Assembly: GCA_964468645.1 (NCBI GenBank)
Contig: CAYXUU010000012.1
Coordinates: 49,920-113,919 of the forward strand
DNA: 64,000 nucleotides
Direction: 5' to 3'
Source: JAIOZK01 sp964468645
GTDB lineage: Bacteria > Bacteroidota > Bacteroidia > Bacteroidales > JAIOZK01
Shown: positions 18,666 to 25,829 of the stretch, piece after piece
Layout: each line of letters opens with the position of its first letter
Position numbering within the stretch: the stretch's first letter is position 1
Made by a program: the position numbers and the translations under genes
The notes under the pieces: generated by a model
What the model was told of the DNA's origin: nothing
Database searches by the model: none
The model's input: the letters and a program-made list of their open reading frames with translations, nothing else

Positions 18666-18673
18666 TAATTTTG
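18666..18673 (+). promoter_or_regulatory. Candidate -7 promoter element TAATTTTG for the murL-murD pair
   Basis: Exact TAnnTTTG match 38 bases upstream of the TTG start of the MurL-like gene. It is interleaved with a minus-strand element at 18691-18698, so the two promoters overlap. Confidence 0.45.
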
Positions 18674-18690
18674 ATGCACTTTAACAAATG

Positions 18691-18698
18691 CAAAAATA
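18691..18698 (-). promoter_or_regulatory. Candidate -7 promoter element TATTTTTG for algH
   Basis: On the minus strand it matches TAnnTTTG and lies 66 bases from the algH start codon. Confidence 0.4.
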
Positions 18699-18710
18699 AT
18701 ACCATTCTGA

Positions 18711-20081
18711 TTGATTGCAAAAGATAACAGGCAAAAGTTTATAAAGTTTCGTAGTGAAAATCCTTATTTCATATACGAAAGCTATTCGTTCAGGCTTGAA
18801 GAAGGAAAGCTAATTATCGATTTCCATTTTAACCTGAATGACAAATACCACTTCTATCCCAGGATCGAATTCCCTTATCGGGATATTTATCCCGATTTTA
18901 AACAAATAGAAAACCAGCTTCATACTTATATTTTTAATATCGGGATGGTTGAATTGATCAGTTACTGGAAATCCGCATGTTCACCGGAGGTTATTATCCG
19001 GCCTGTGAAACTCACAGCATCACAGATTGAATGGTGGAAAAAACTTTATTATCATGGGCTCGGGGAATTTTTCTATCTGAATGGTATTGAAGCAGATCCT
19101 GAAACGTTTATGAATATTTCCGTTGAATCAGACCTGATCCTGGGTATTAATTCAACCGGATTGAGCCAAAATACCATCCTTCCAATTGGAGGAGGAAAAG
19201 ATTCAATCGTAAGCCTTGAACTGATAAAAAATGCCGGAATACCAATTCTACCCTTAGTAATAAATCCCAACACTTCACAAAAAGAAACACTTAGAACTGC
19301 CAACATTTCAATCGATGATACGATTATAATCTATCGTTCGATTCACCCACAACTACTCAAACTTAACAGCAAAGGTTTTCTAAACGGGCACACACCATTT
19401 TCAGCGGTAGTTGCCTTAATTTCTGTACTGGCAGCATTTCTGAGCAATTCAAAATATATTGCCCTTTCCAACGAATCGAGTGCTAATGAGGCCACCATAC
19501 CGGGAACCTTGATCAACCACCAGTATTCGAAATCATTTGAATTTGAAAAGGATTTCAGGGAGTATGCAGGAATGTTTATAAATCCTGACATTGATTACTT
19601 CAGTTTTCTCAGGCCCCTGAATGAATTGCAAATCGCTGCCCTGTTTTCAAAATTTGATCAGTATCATCATGTTTTCAGAAGTTGCAACAGCGGAAGTAAA
19701 GAGGGTGCATGGTGTGGTAATTGCCCAAAATGCCTGTTTACATTTATTATTCTATCAAGCTTTCTTTCTGAAGAAAAACTTATCAGGATTTTTGGTCATG
19801 ACCTGCTTGATGACCACAAACTATTGCCTGTGTTCAAACAACTAACAGGGTTCGTGAAAGAGAAACCATTTGAATGTACAGGAACGCTTGAGGAGGTAAA
19901 TGCAGCTATCAATGAAATAATCCGGCAAAGAGGGGGTGCATCAGCTCTGCTTCTTAAGTTTTATAAGAATTCAAACAGGATAGGCCGGGATCAATCATTT
20001 AACGATTTGCTTAAGTCGTTTAATAAGAATAACCATTTACCTGCTTCATTCAACCAAATTCTGTCAGATAACACCATATGA
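18711..20081 (+). CDS. murL: MurL-like UDP-MurNAc-L-Ala-L-Glu epimerase
   Basis: A 456-aa soluble protein with the nucleotide-binding loop LPIGGGKDSIVSLELI (residues about 157-172), like an ATP pyrophosphatase PP-loop, and a cysteine cluster CGNCPKC near residue 335. The stop overlaps the ATG of a MurD-type ligase by four bases. This combination matches the MurL/MurD2 pathway described in Xanthomonas, where MurD2 adds L-Glu to UDP-MurNAc-L-Ala and the ATP-dependent MurL then inverts it to D-Glu, replacing glutamate racemase. The start codon is TTG. The family assignment is from memory of length, PP-loop and gene pairing, not from an alignment. An unrelated ATP-dependent PP-loop enzyme is the alternative. 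Confidence 0.72.
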   Translation: MIAKDNRQKFIKFRSENPYFIYESYSFRLEEGKLIIDFHFNLNDKYHFYPRIEFPYRDIYPDFKQIENQLHTYIFNIGMVELISYWKSACSPEVIIRPVKLTASQIEWWKKLYYHGLGEFFYLNGIEADPETFMNISVESDLILGINSTGLSQNTILPIGGGKDSIVSLELIKNAGIPILPLVINPNTSQKETLRTANISIDDTIIIYRSIHPQLLKLNSKGFLNGHTPFSAVVALISVLAAFLSNSKYIALSNESSANEATIPGTLINHQYSKSFEFEKDFREYAGMFINPDIDYFSFLRPLNELQIAALFSKFDQYHHVFRSCNSGSKEGAWCGNCPKCLFTFIILSSFLSEEKLIRIFGHDLLDDHKLLPVFKQLTGFVKEKPFECTGTLEEVNAAINEIIRQRGGASALLLKFYKNSNRIGRDQSFNDLLKSFNKNNHLPASFNQILSDNTI

Positions 20082-21457
20082 ATACCCTTATAGGGAACAT
20101 AAAGAACTACCATCATATCCTTATCCTTGGTTTTGGAAGAGAGGGCAAATCCACGTATAATGTTATCCGTCATCATTTTCCTGATAAACAGTTAACGATT
20201 GCAGATAAAAACGAGGGAATTCTGAAGTTCAGTCCATTCCTGTCAGATGATGCAAATATTAATTTCAGGCTGGGGAAATCATATCTTGAAAACATCCAGG
20301 ATAATGACCTTATTTTCAAATCGCCTGGAATTAACCTGGATAAAATTAAGGGGGCAGGGAAACTGAATATCACTTCTCAAACCGATCAGCTATTGAAACA
20401 TTTTAATCATCAGGTAATTGGAATAACCGGCACCAAAGGAAAAAGCACAACAGCTTCCCTGATTCACCATATACTGAGCACAAATAATAAAGACAGTTTA
20501 CTTATCGGCAATATTGGTATTCCACCGTTTGATGGGCTCAAAAAAATAAAAAAGGATACAAGCATTATTTTTGAATTATCATCGCATCAACTCACCGGCA
20601 TAAAAAATTCACCTGGTATAGCTATTCTATTGAACCTGTTTCCCGAACATCTCGATCATTACGCAACTACAGGGGAGTATTTTAGCTCAAAGTTCAACAT
20701 CTTCAATTTTCAAGACAGTTCTGATTATTTTATTTTCAACAAGGATGACTCAAATATTTTCAATCACCTGAATAATATTAAAGCAAGCGGACAGAAGATA
20801 TCAATTACACTTACCGGGAGTTCAAAAAACACATATTCCATTCAGGATAAACAGGTGATATATTTTGATAATGAGTTGAAAAAAAATCAGCTGTTTCAAA
20901 TTAATGACACATTATCATTGAAAGGCAAACATAATCTTACAAACATACTTGCTGCCATAGCTGCAGCCCGGTTAAAAGGCATCTCTGATGAAGGTATCAG
21001 AAAGGCACTGACTTCCTTTATGCCTCTTGAACACAGGCTTGAATACGTTGGTAAGTTTGGAGGCATTCATTTCTATAATGATTCTATTGCCACAATACCG
21101 GAGGCCACTATTGCTGCTGTAAATACCCTTGGTGATATAAACACACTTATTCTGGGTGGCTATGACCGTGACCTGGATTATAGTGTTCTTATCAGGTTTA
21201 TCCTTGAGAAACAAATCCCAAACCTCATTTTGACAGGCAAGGTTGGACAAAGGTTACAATTCATTTTAAGCGGGATTGACACAGGTAAAATTAATATACA
21301 CTTCACCAGCTCTTGGAATAACATGGCTGAACTAATCAGGGAAAACACCGCGCCTAATGGTATTTGTCTTCTTTCACCAGCGGCAGCAAGCTATGATGTA
21401 TTTAAAAGTTTTGAAGAGAGGGGTGAACTCTTTAAAAAAATAGCAAGAAGCATTTAG
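20078..21457 (+). CDS. murD2: MurD-type UDP-N-acetylmuramoyl-L-alanine glutamate ligase (probably MurD2, L-Glu-specific)
   Basis: Mur ligase with the three domains in order: an N-terminal Rossmann domain (HILILGFGREGKST), the central ATPase domain with the P-loop GITGTKGKSTTAS at about 114-126, and the C-terminal glutamate ligase domain (EHRLEYVGKFGGIHFYNDSIA, where the lysine and DS are typical). It overlaps the upstream MurL-like gene by 4 bases, so the two are translationally coupled. A coupled MurL predicts that the incoming amino acid is L-Glu. If MurL is misassigned, this would be an ordinary or second MurD. Confidence 0.85.
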   Translation: MNTLIGNIKNYHHILILGFGREGKSTYNVIRHHFPDKQLTIADKNEGILKFSPFLSDDANINFRLGKSYLENIQDNDLIFKSPGINLDKIKGAGKLNITSQTDQLLKHFNHQVIGITGTKGKSTTASLIHHILSTNNKDSLLIGNIGIPPFDGLKKIKKDTSIIFELSSHQLTGIKNSPGIAILLNLFPEHLDHYATTGEYFSSKFNIFNFQDSSDYFIFNKDDSNIFNHLNNIKASGQKISITLTGSSKNTYSIQDKQVIYFDNELKKNQLFQINDTLSLKGKHNLTNILAAIAAARLKGISDEGIRKALTSFMPLEHRLEYVGKFGGIHFYNDSIATIPEATIAAVNTLGDINTLILGGYDRDLDYSVLIRFILEKQIPNLILTGKVGQRLQFILSGIDTGKINIHFTSSWNNMAELIRENTAPNGICLLSPAAASYDVFKSFEERGELFKKIARSI

Positions 21458-21511
21458 CTTCCTGCTACCGGTAATTTCTTGATTGAACCAGGATTCTTAT
21501 GATTTATCTTC

Positions 21512-21946
21512 TTATTTCGGTTCTTTCGCTACATCTTTTACTTCCTTTTTGGCTGCTGCCGGTTTTTTAGCAGCAGCAGGCTTTTTGGTAGCTGCAGGCT
21601 TCTTCGCAGGGCCTTTTGGTTTTGGTTCGGGCTTTTCCTTTTTTGGTTCAGCTTCAGCTTTTACAGTTTCTTTCTTTTCTTCTTCTTTTGGTTCTTCTTT
21701 AATTACTACTTCTTCCACAACAACAACTTCTTCTTTTTTATCTGTTTCAACAACTTCAACAACTTCTATTACCTTTTCTTCTTTTTTTGTTGCAGGAGCT
21801 TTCGTTTTTTTTACGACTTCTTTAGCTTTTTTTGCAGGTTCCTTAGCTTTTGGAATATATACATTCTTTTTCTTTTTGGGCCGTCTCACGCCATGACTCC
21901 CTTTTATAATTTTGCCACGTTTCGTTTTTTTATCACCTTTTCCCAT
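21512..21946 (-). CDS. 30S ribosomal protein THX with a long low-complexity tail
   Basis: Residues 1-26 (MGKGDKKTKRGKIIKGSHG then VRRPKK) match THX, the tiny basic protein that sits in the 30S head in Thermus and is common in Bacteroidota. Normal THX is about 30-60 aa. Here it continues to 144 aa with a tail in three blocks: lysine-rich (KAKEPAKKAKEVVKK), acidic and valine-rich (EVVEVVETDKKEEVVVVEE), then proline-alanine-lysine repeats (KKPAATKKPAAAKKPAAAKK), resembling linker-histone tails. The complementary strand is also open across most of it, a side effect of the composition. The tail may bind RNA or DNA; this is inference. Confidence 0.85.
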   Translation of the reverse strand: MGKGDKKTKRGKIIKGSHGVRRPKKKKNVYIPKAKEPAKKAKEVVKKTKAPATKKEEKVIEVVEVVETDKKEEVVVVEEVVIKEEPKEEEKKETVKAEAEPKKEKPEPKPKGPAKKPAATKKPAAAKKPAAAKKEVKDVAKEPK

Positions 21947-22064
21947 AGTTTAAATTTTTAATTCTTAACAGACGCTAAAATTAATAAAAAATTAACAAAA
22001 ACCTCCTGAGAGGATCACATCTTAGATTAAAAGTGAGTGATGGTTTGGTTGTTGGTTAATGGTT

Positions 22065-22182
22065 ATTGATTGTTGATTATTGATTATTGATTATTGATTA
22101 TTGATTATTGATTATTGATTATTGGTCATTGGTCATTGGTCATTGGTCATTGGTCACTGATCATTGGTCACTGGTCATTGGT
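22065..22182. repeat. Long heptamer array (ATTGATT changing to ATTGGTC)
   Basis: A run of about seven near-identical ATTGATT units is followed by about seven ATTGGTC/ACTGGTC units with no break. It lies between the THX gene and the 3' end of trmH. The change of unit partway suggests expansion by slippage followed by a second expansion from a point mutant. Confidence 0.92.
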
Positions 22183-22215
22183 AAGAGGGAAAACCTATAT
22201 TTTTATTGCGTGTGT

Positions 22216-22917
22216 TTATAAGCCAAGACTCTTTATAAAACTCTTCTCAATAATCGCCGATCTGTTGATACTATTTCTTGCCCATTCAAGCAGTGTCTCG
22301 GTTTTTTCTTCTTTGGTTAACTGCCAGTTCACTTCACTTTCATGTAGTTTTAATGTAAGTTGATTCAGAATAATTGCTGCTGATACCGATATATTAAAAC
22401 TCTCGGTAAATCCATACATAGGGATTTTCATAAAAATGTCAGCCCCCTCAAGTGCGTCAGGTGATAATCCTTCTTTTTCAGTCCCGAATAGCAGGGCTAA
22501 TTTATTATTAATTGGTAGTTCAGATAAAAGAACATCCTCTTCATGAGGGGTAGTGGCTACAATTTTATAGCCTTTATTCTTGAGGTAGTTAATGGTCGGC
22601 CTTGTATTGTCTTTTTCTTTATTATGCTTGATAATATTTAACCATTTTGACGAGCCAAGGGCAATTTCACTGTTTATCTCAAATTTGTTCCTGTTTTCAA
22701 CAATATGAACATCCTGTATTCCGAAACAGTCACAGCTTCTGAGCACCGCACTTGCATTATGCGGTTGAAACAGATCTTCTATAACTACTGTGATATACTT
22801 TGTCCTGAATTTTATGATTTCATCAAATTTGTTTTGTCGGTTTTCGGTTACAAACCCCAGAAGGTGTGTTAGCAATTCGTTTTTAGTTTCCGTATCATAT
22901 TGATCAGGAGGGTGCAT
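22216..22917 (-). CDS. trmH: tRNA (guanosine-2'-O-)-methyltransferase, TrmH/SpoU family
   Basis: SPOUT methyltransferase that modifies G18 of tRNA. The 233-aa protein has motif 1 in EDLFQPHNASAVLRSCDCFG (asparagine and arginine catalytic), motif 2 in LALLFGTEKEGLS and motif 3 in IPMYGFTESFNISVSAAIIL, which together form the SAM-binding trefoil knot. The C-terminal helical extension (EKTETLLEWARNSI) is found in TrmH proper. Convergent with nothing on the left but an array; an unusually long empty region lies upstream. Confidence 0.93.
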   Translation of the reverse strand: MHPPDQYDTETKNELLTHLLGFVTENRQNKFDEIIKFRTKYITVVIEDLFQPHNASAVLRSCDCFGIQDVHIVENRNKFEINSEIALGSSKWLNIIKHNKEKDNTRPTINYLKNKGYKIVATTPHEEDVLLSELPINNKLALLFGTEKEGLSPDALEGADIFMKIPMYGFTESFNISVSAAIILNQLTLKLHESEVNWQLTKEEKTETLLEWARNSINRSAIIEKSFIKSLGL

Positions 22918-23192
22918 TGTTTCTTCGTTGGTTACTTATAATGTCATTGCGAAGTTAGTATATTTATTAGTTGTTGGATGTTGGGATTTGGTCAATGGTC
23001 ATTAGTTATTGGTTATTGGTTCGCAATAGGGATGAATTCCATAAATCCAAAGGCGAGAGCGGAAAAGTCCCTGTGTGTCGATTTTCAATACCTGTTTTGT
23101 TCTCTATGTAGCTGACGGAGCCGGCAGGGGGACGATCATATAACAAGGTTCATAATTCGTTTATTAGGTGCTATTTATTTATTGTTATAGTA

Positions 23193-23294
23193 TTTGATTT
23201 CACGATTTCCCGATACCCGATCTTCGAAGTTGGTTCAACACGTATATATTTCGCATATCGTTAAATCGGGAACTCATTAAATCGTGAAATCAAA
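23193..23294. repeat. Inverted repeat with 16-bp perfect arms
   Basis: TTTGATTTCACGATTT at 23193-23208 is the exact reverse complement of 23279-23294. Inside it CCCGAT (23209-23214) and ATCGGG (23265-23270) also pair. The 70-base interior is AT-rich. Directly outside the right arm begins a piece shared with copy 3 of the dispersed repeat (ACCTCAATG.TATCCAAT). Confidence 0.8.
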
Positions 23295-23404
23295 TCAAAC
23301 CTCAATGTTATCCAATAACCATGGCTCTCATCCCGTCCCTTTCTATCATCTAACAAGAATGTTAAAAGACTGCTAATCAACAATTAACATTATTAGGGAT
23401 TATT

Positions 23405-23460
23405 AAATGTTAGGGATTCGGTTATATCGCTGCGCGATCGAAGGATTACCAACTTCCTAC
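23405..23460. repeat. Dispersed intergenic repeat, copy 2
   Basis: Matches copy 1 over TGTTAGGGATT.GGTTATATCGC. The stem here is ATCGC (23426-23430), loop TGC, GCGAT (23434-23438), followed by GAAGGATTACC and a CTTCCTAC tail. The left part (CCTCAATGTTATCCAAT near 23298-23314) is shared with copy 3. Confidence 0.75.
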
Positions 23461-23505
23461 TTCAAACTTTTTATTTAACAATATTCCAATCTTAATAAAA
23501 AACAC

Positions 23506-23513
23506 TACTTTTG
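23506..23513 (+). promoter_or_regulatory. Candidate -7 promoter element TACTTTTG
   Basis: Exact TAnnTTTG match 20 bases before the ATG of the TPR protein gene, so the leader would be short. Confidence 0.5.
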
Positions 23514-23533
23514 CACGACAAAATTTTTATCCT

Positions 23534-24223
23534 ATGGCAAAAAAGAAAGGAAGCTCTAATGACAGGCTGGTAGCAGTAGAATCGGCCCTGAGTAGAACCG
23601 AGCAGTTTATTGAGAAAAATCAAAAAATTATTACCATCATTGTTGGGGTTATTGTTGTTGTTGTCCTTGGTTATTTCGGATACCAGAGACTTTATCTTGA
23701 TCCCTTAAATGAAGAAGCACAATCACAAATGTACATGGCAGAAATGTACTTCCAGAAAGATTCTCTTGACAGGGCGCTTTATGGTGATGGTAATTATCTT
23801 GGATTCCTGGACATTATTGATGATTATGGTTCAACCAAGGCGGGCAATCTTTCTAATTATTATGCGGGTCTTTTATACATGAAAAAAGGCCAGTTTGAAA
23901 CCGCCATCGATTTTCTTACTGATTTTGAGAGTGAAGATCAAATCATTGGACCTATGGCGCTGGGAGCAATCGGCGATTCCTATATGGAACTTAAAGAGCC
24001 TGAAACTGCTATCAATTATTACCTCAAAGCTGCCAATGCTTATGTTAACGATTTTGTTACACCTGTTTTTCTGCTGAAAGCCGGCTGGACTTATGATGAA
24101 CTTGGCGAATATGAAAAGTCGAAACGAATATACGAGCGGATAGAAAAAGATTATCCGAAAAGCAATGAAGCCAGGGATATTCAAAGATATATTCACCGGG
24201 CAGAACGCCTGGCCAACCAATAA
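23534..24223 (+). CDS. Membrane-anchored TPR protein (YfgM-like)
   Basis: A 229-aa protein with a cytosolic N-terminal stretch of about 30 residues, one membrane helix (IITIIVGVIVVVVLGYFGY, about 35-53) and an external part with tetratricopeptide repeats. Clear units are YYAGLLYMKKGQFETAIDFL, ALGAIGDSYMELKEPETAIN and KAGWTYDELGEYEKSKRIYE. The topology matches YfgM-type ancillary factors of the Sec translocon, but the partner is unknown. It is convergent with a DUF5723-like gene, separated only by a perfect inverted repeat. Confidence 0.85.
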   Translation: MAKKKGSSNDRLVAVESALSRTEQFIEKNQKIITIIVGVIVVVVLGYFGYQRLYLDPLNEEAQSQMYMAEMYFQKDSLDRALYGDGNYLGFLDIIDDYGSTKAGNLSNYYAGLLYMKKGQFETAIDFLTDFESEDQIIGPMALGAIGDSYMELKEPETAINYYLKAANAYVNDFVTPVFLLKAGWTYDELGEYEKSKRIYERIEKDYPKSNEARDIQRYIHRAERLANQ

Positions 24224-24225
24224 TA

Positions 24226-24304
24226 GTTCTGAGTTCTGGGTTTTGAGTTCATCAACCTGTTAGCAAATACTGAAACTCAGAACTCAAAACCCAGAACTCA
24301 GAAC
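24226..24304. terminator. Perfect 24-bp inverted repeat made of heptamers between convergent genes
   Basis: Arms 24226-24249 and 24281-24304 are exact reverse complements, built from GTTCTGA, GTTCTGG and GTTTTGA units; the loop is 31 bases. The left arm begins 3 bases after one stop codon and the right arm ends on the base before the other gene's stop. It would form a strong hairpin in either transcript and may work as a bidirectional terminator or mRNA end stabiliser. There is no U-run, so classical intrinsic termination is uncertain. Confidence 0.7.
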
Positions 24305-25810
24305 TTACTTCTTCTTATTTTCAGTCTCTGCTTTACGCTGCCAATAATTCCTTCGTTGTTCTTCAAGACCCGGTACTCCATCAGGTCGAGGAGCTACCTT
24401 TTTTGGCCTGAAGTCATAATACTGGTTTTCTGTTATGTCATAATCTTTAATATCCTTCATTTTGGTAATATTTATAGACAATCCGAATCTGATGGAATGG
24501 TTATTCACATTCCACGGATCAAATATCCCAAGTATATTCTCAGAAAGGAAATAAACCTGGAAGGGGCCAATATCTATCGAAGCTCCCAGTCCGATATTAT
24601 TATAGGTTCCATTAACTGCAGACCATGAAGTTTTAATGGTGACATGCCTTCCGAGAAGTCTGTCATAACTTACACTGTAGGCACTTTCAGTAAAACCATC
24701 AATAAACCTGAAAGCCATCAGTAATCCAAACCTGTTTTTACTGTGCAGTTTATAAAATCCACCAAAATTAAGCCGGGGTGGTAATGCAATCGAATATTGT
24801 GTGCCTGTTTCTTCAAATCCAAAAAGTTGGTTCAGGGTATCAAGGAAAACATCAAGGGCATTTACATCCTGGGTTAGATCCACACTAACAACATTAAACT
24901 CTATATTATGTTGTTTGCTTTCATAATTCTTTAATTTATCCACCCAGTACATATAACCTATATCAAGAAGAGCAAGTGATATATTGAAATTTCGTGCAAT
25001 CCGCCAGTTCATTCCGATGTCGATACCAAAACCTGAGTTTTTCTTGTTGTTAAGATATTCGTTCACATTAAAGCTGCTGTTCGCCCCGAATGAAAAATCA
25101 TCTATGCCAGATGTATTGATGATGATATCACTCTCAGCTATGATGCTATAAAGCTCCTGCTGATCAAATTTCGTTATGATCTTAGCATTCATCTTTTCCA
25201 TGGTAATATTGGATAGCCCATGTAACGACTTAATTCTAAAACCCATACTGAAGCGATCGGAGGTTCTAAAGGCATAACCGATATAATAGCTGATGAAATG
25301 ATTCATGCTGATCCTGGTACCTGTAAAATCCAGTTCCTCATTTATATATTCTGCATTACCGTTCCAGAGGAACTCCACCAGGTCTTTGGAATAATAAAAA
25401 TTAAAGTAAGCATCGCTTTTAATGCCAAACGACAAATACCCCCGTTTGATTTTCACCCCAAAAAAGAACAGGTCAATACTTGAATATTCCGAAAAATGAT
25501 TGTTCTCACGCAGTTTTGGTAGAATATTAGGAACATCCAGAACCAGTGAATCATCCTGTGTTCTTTCCCTGAGCAGGTCGTTAATTGTAAATGAATTATT
25601 GAAGATCTTGTTATTAACGGCTGATACTATTGGAAGGCCTATTACCAGAGAGTTACGTGGGATAATACCGGGATTGGCATGCAGCGATTGCGGAATATAG
25701 TTATAATTGTAGATCAACAGGTCGCTTTGCGAAAAGGAAAATACAGGGGCAAACGACAGTAGTGCCAGGTATAAGAACCAATTCCTGTATATTCCTATCC
25801 TATTTATCAT
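24305..25810 (-). CDS. DUF5723-like outer-membrane beta-barrel protein
   Basis: About 501 aa with a signal peptide (WFLYLALLSFAPVFSFSQ). The start of the mature chain (YNYNYIPQSLHANPGIIPRN) and the alternating aromatic strands through to the end (HSIRFGLSINITKM) fit DUF5723 proteins of Bacteroidota, which resemble porin-like barrels. Function unknown. I use the ATG at 25810; the ATG at 25858 would overlap the preceding gene. It follows the giant lipoprotein gene by 19 bases and is probably co-transcribed with it. The C-terminal RKAETENKKK tail is charged and outside the barrel. Confidence 0.8.
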   Translation of the reverse strand: MINRIGIYRNWFLYLALLSFAPVFSFSQSDLLIYNYNYIPQSLHANPGIIPRNSLVIGLPIVSAVNNKIFNNSFTINDLLRERTQDDSLVLDVPNILPKLRENNHFSEYSSIDLFFFGVKIKRGYLSFGIKSDAYFNFYYSKDLVEFLWNGNAEYINEELDFTGTRISMNHFISYYIGYAFRTSDRFSMGFRIKSLHGLSNITMEKMNAKIITKFDQQELYSIIAESDIIINTSGIDDFSFGANSSFNVNEYLNNKKNSGFGIDIGMNWRIARNFNISLALLDIGYMYWVDKLKNYESKQHNIEFNVVSVDLTQDVNALDVFLDTLNQLFGFEETGTQYSIALPPRLNFGGFYKLHSKNRFGLLMAFRFIDGFTESAYSVSYDRLLGRHVTIKTSWSAVNGTYNNIGLGASIDIGPFQVYFLSENILGIFDPWNVNNHSIRFGLSINITKMKDIKDYDITENQYYDFRPKKVAPRPDGVPGLEEQRRNYWQRKAETENKKK

Positions 25811-25829
25811 ACAACATAATTTTTCACGA

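Larger units (their letters stand above)
22918..23533. other. 616-base non-coding region with several repeats
   Basis: No defensible gene. It contains a short heptamer patch (about 22976-23022, ATTGGTC/ATTGGTT units), a 16-bp perfect inverted repeat (23193-23208 with 23279-23294), a smaller inverted pair AATGTTAA/TTAACATT near 23359-23391, copy 2 of the dispersed repeat, and the promoter of the next gene at its right end. Confidence 0.6.

Noticed and set aside
21483..21896. Serine/phenylalanine/alanine-rich protein on the plus strand
   Set aside because: It is the mirror image of the low-complexity THX tail; the THX core on the minus strand is a clear family match.
22918..23533. Structured non-coding RNA in the long empty region
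   Set aside because: GC-rich patches are present near 23060-23140 but no known RNA consensus (tmRNA, RNase P, SRP, riboswitch) could be matched by eye.
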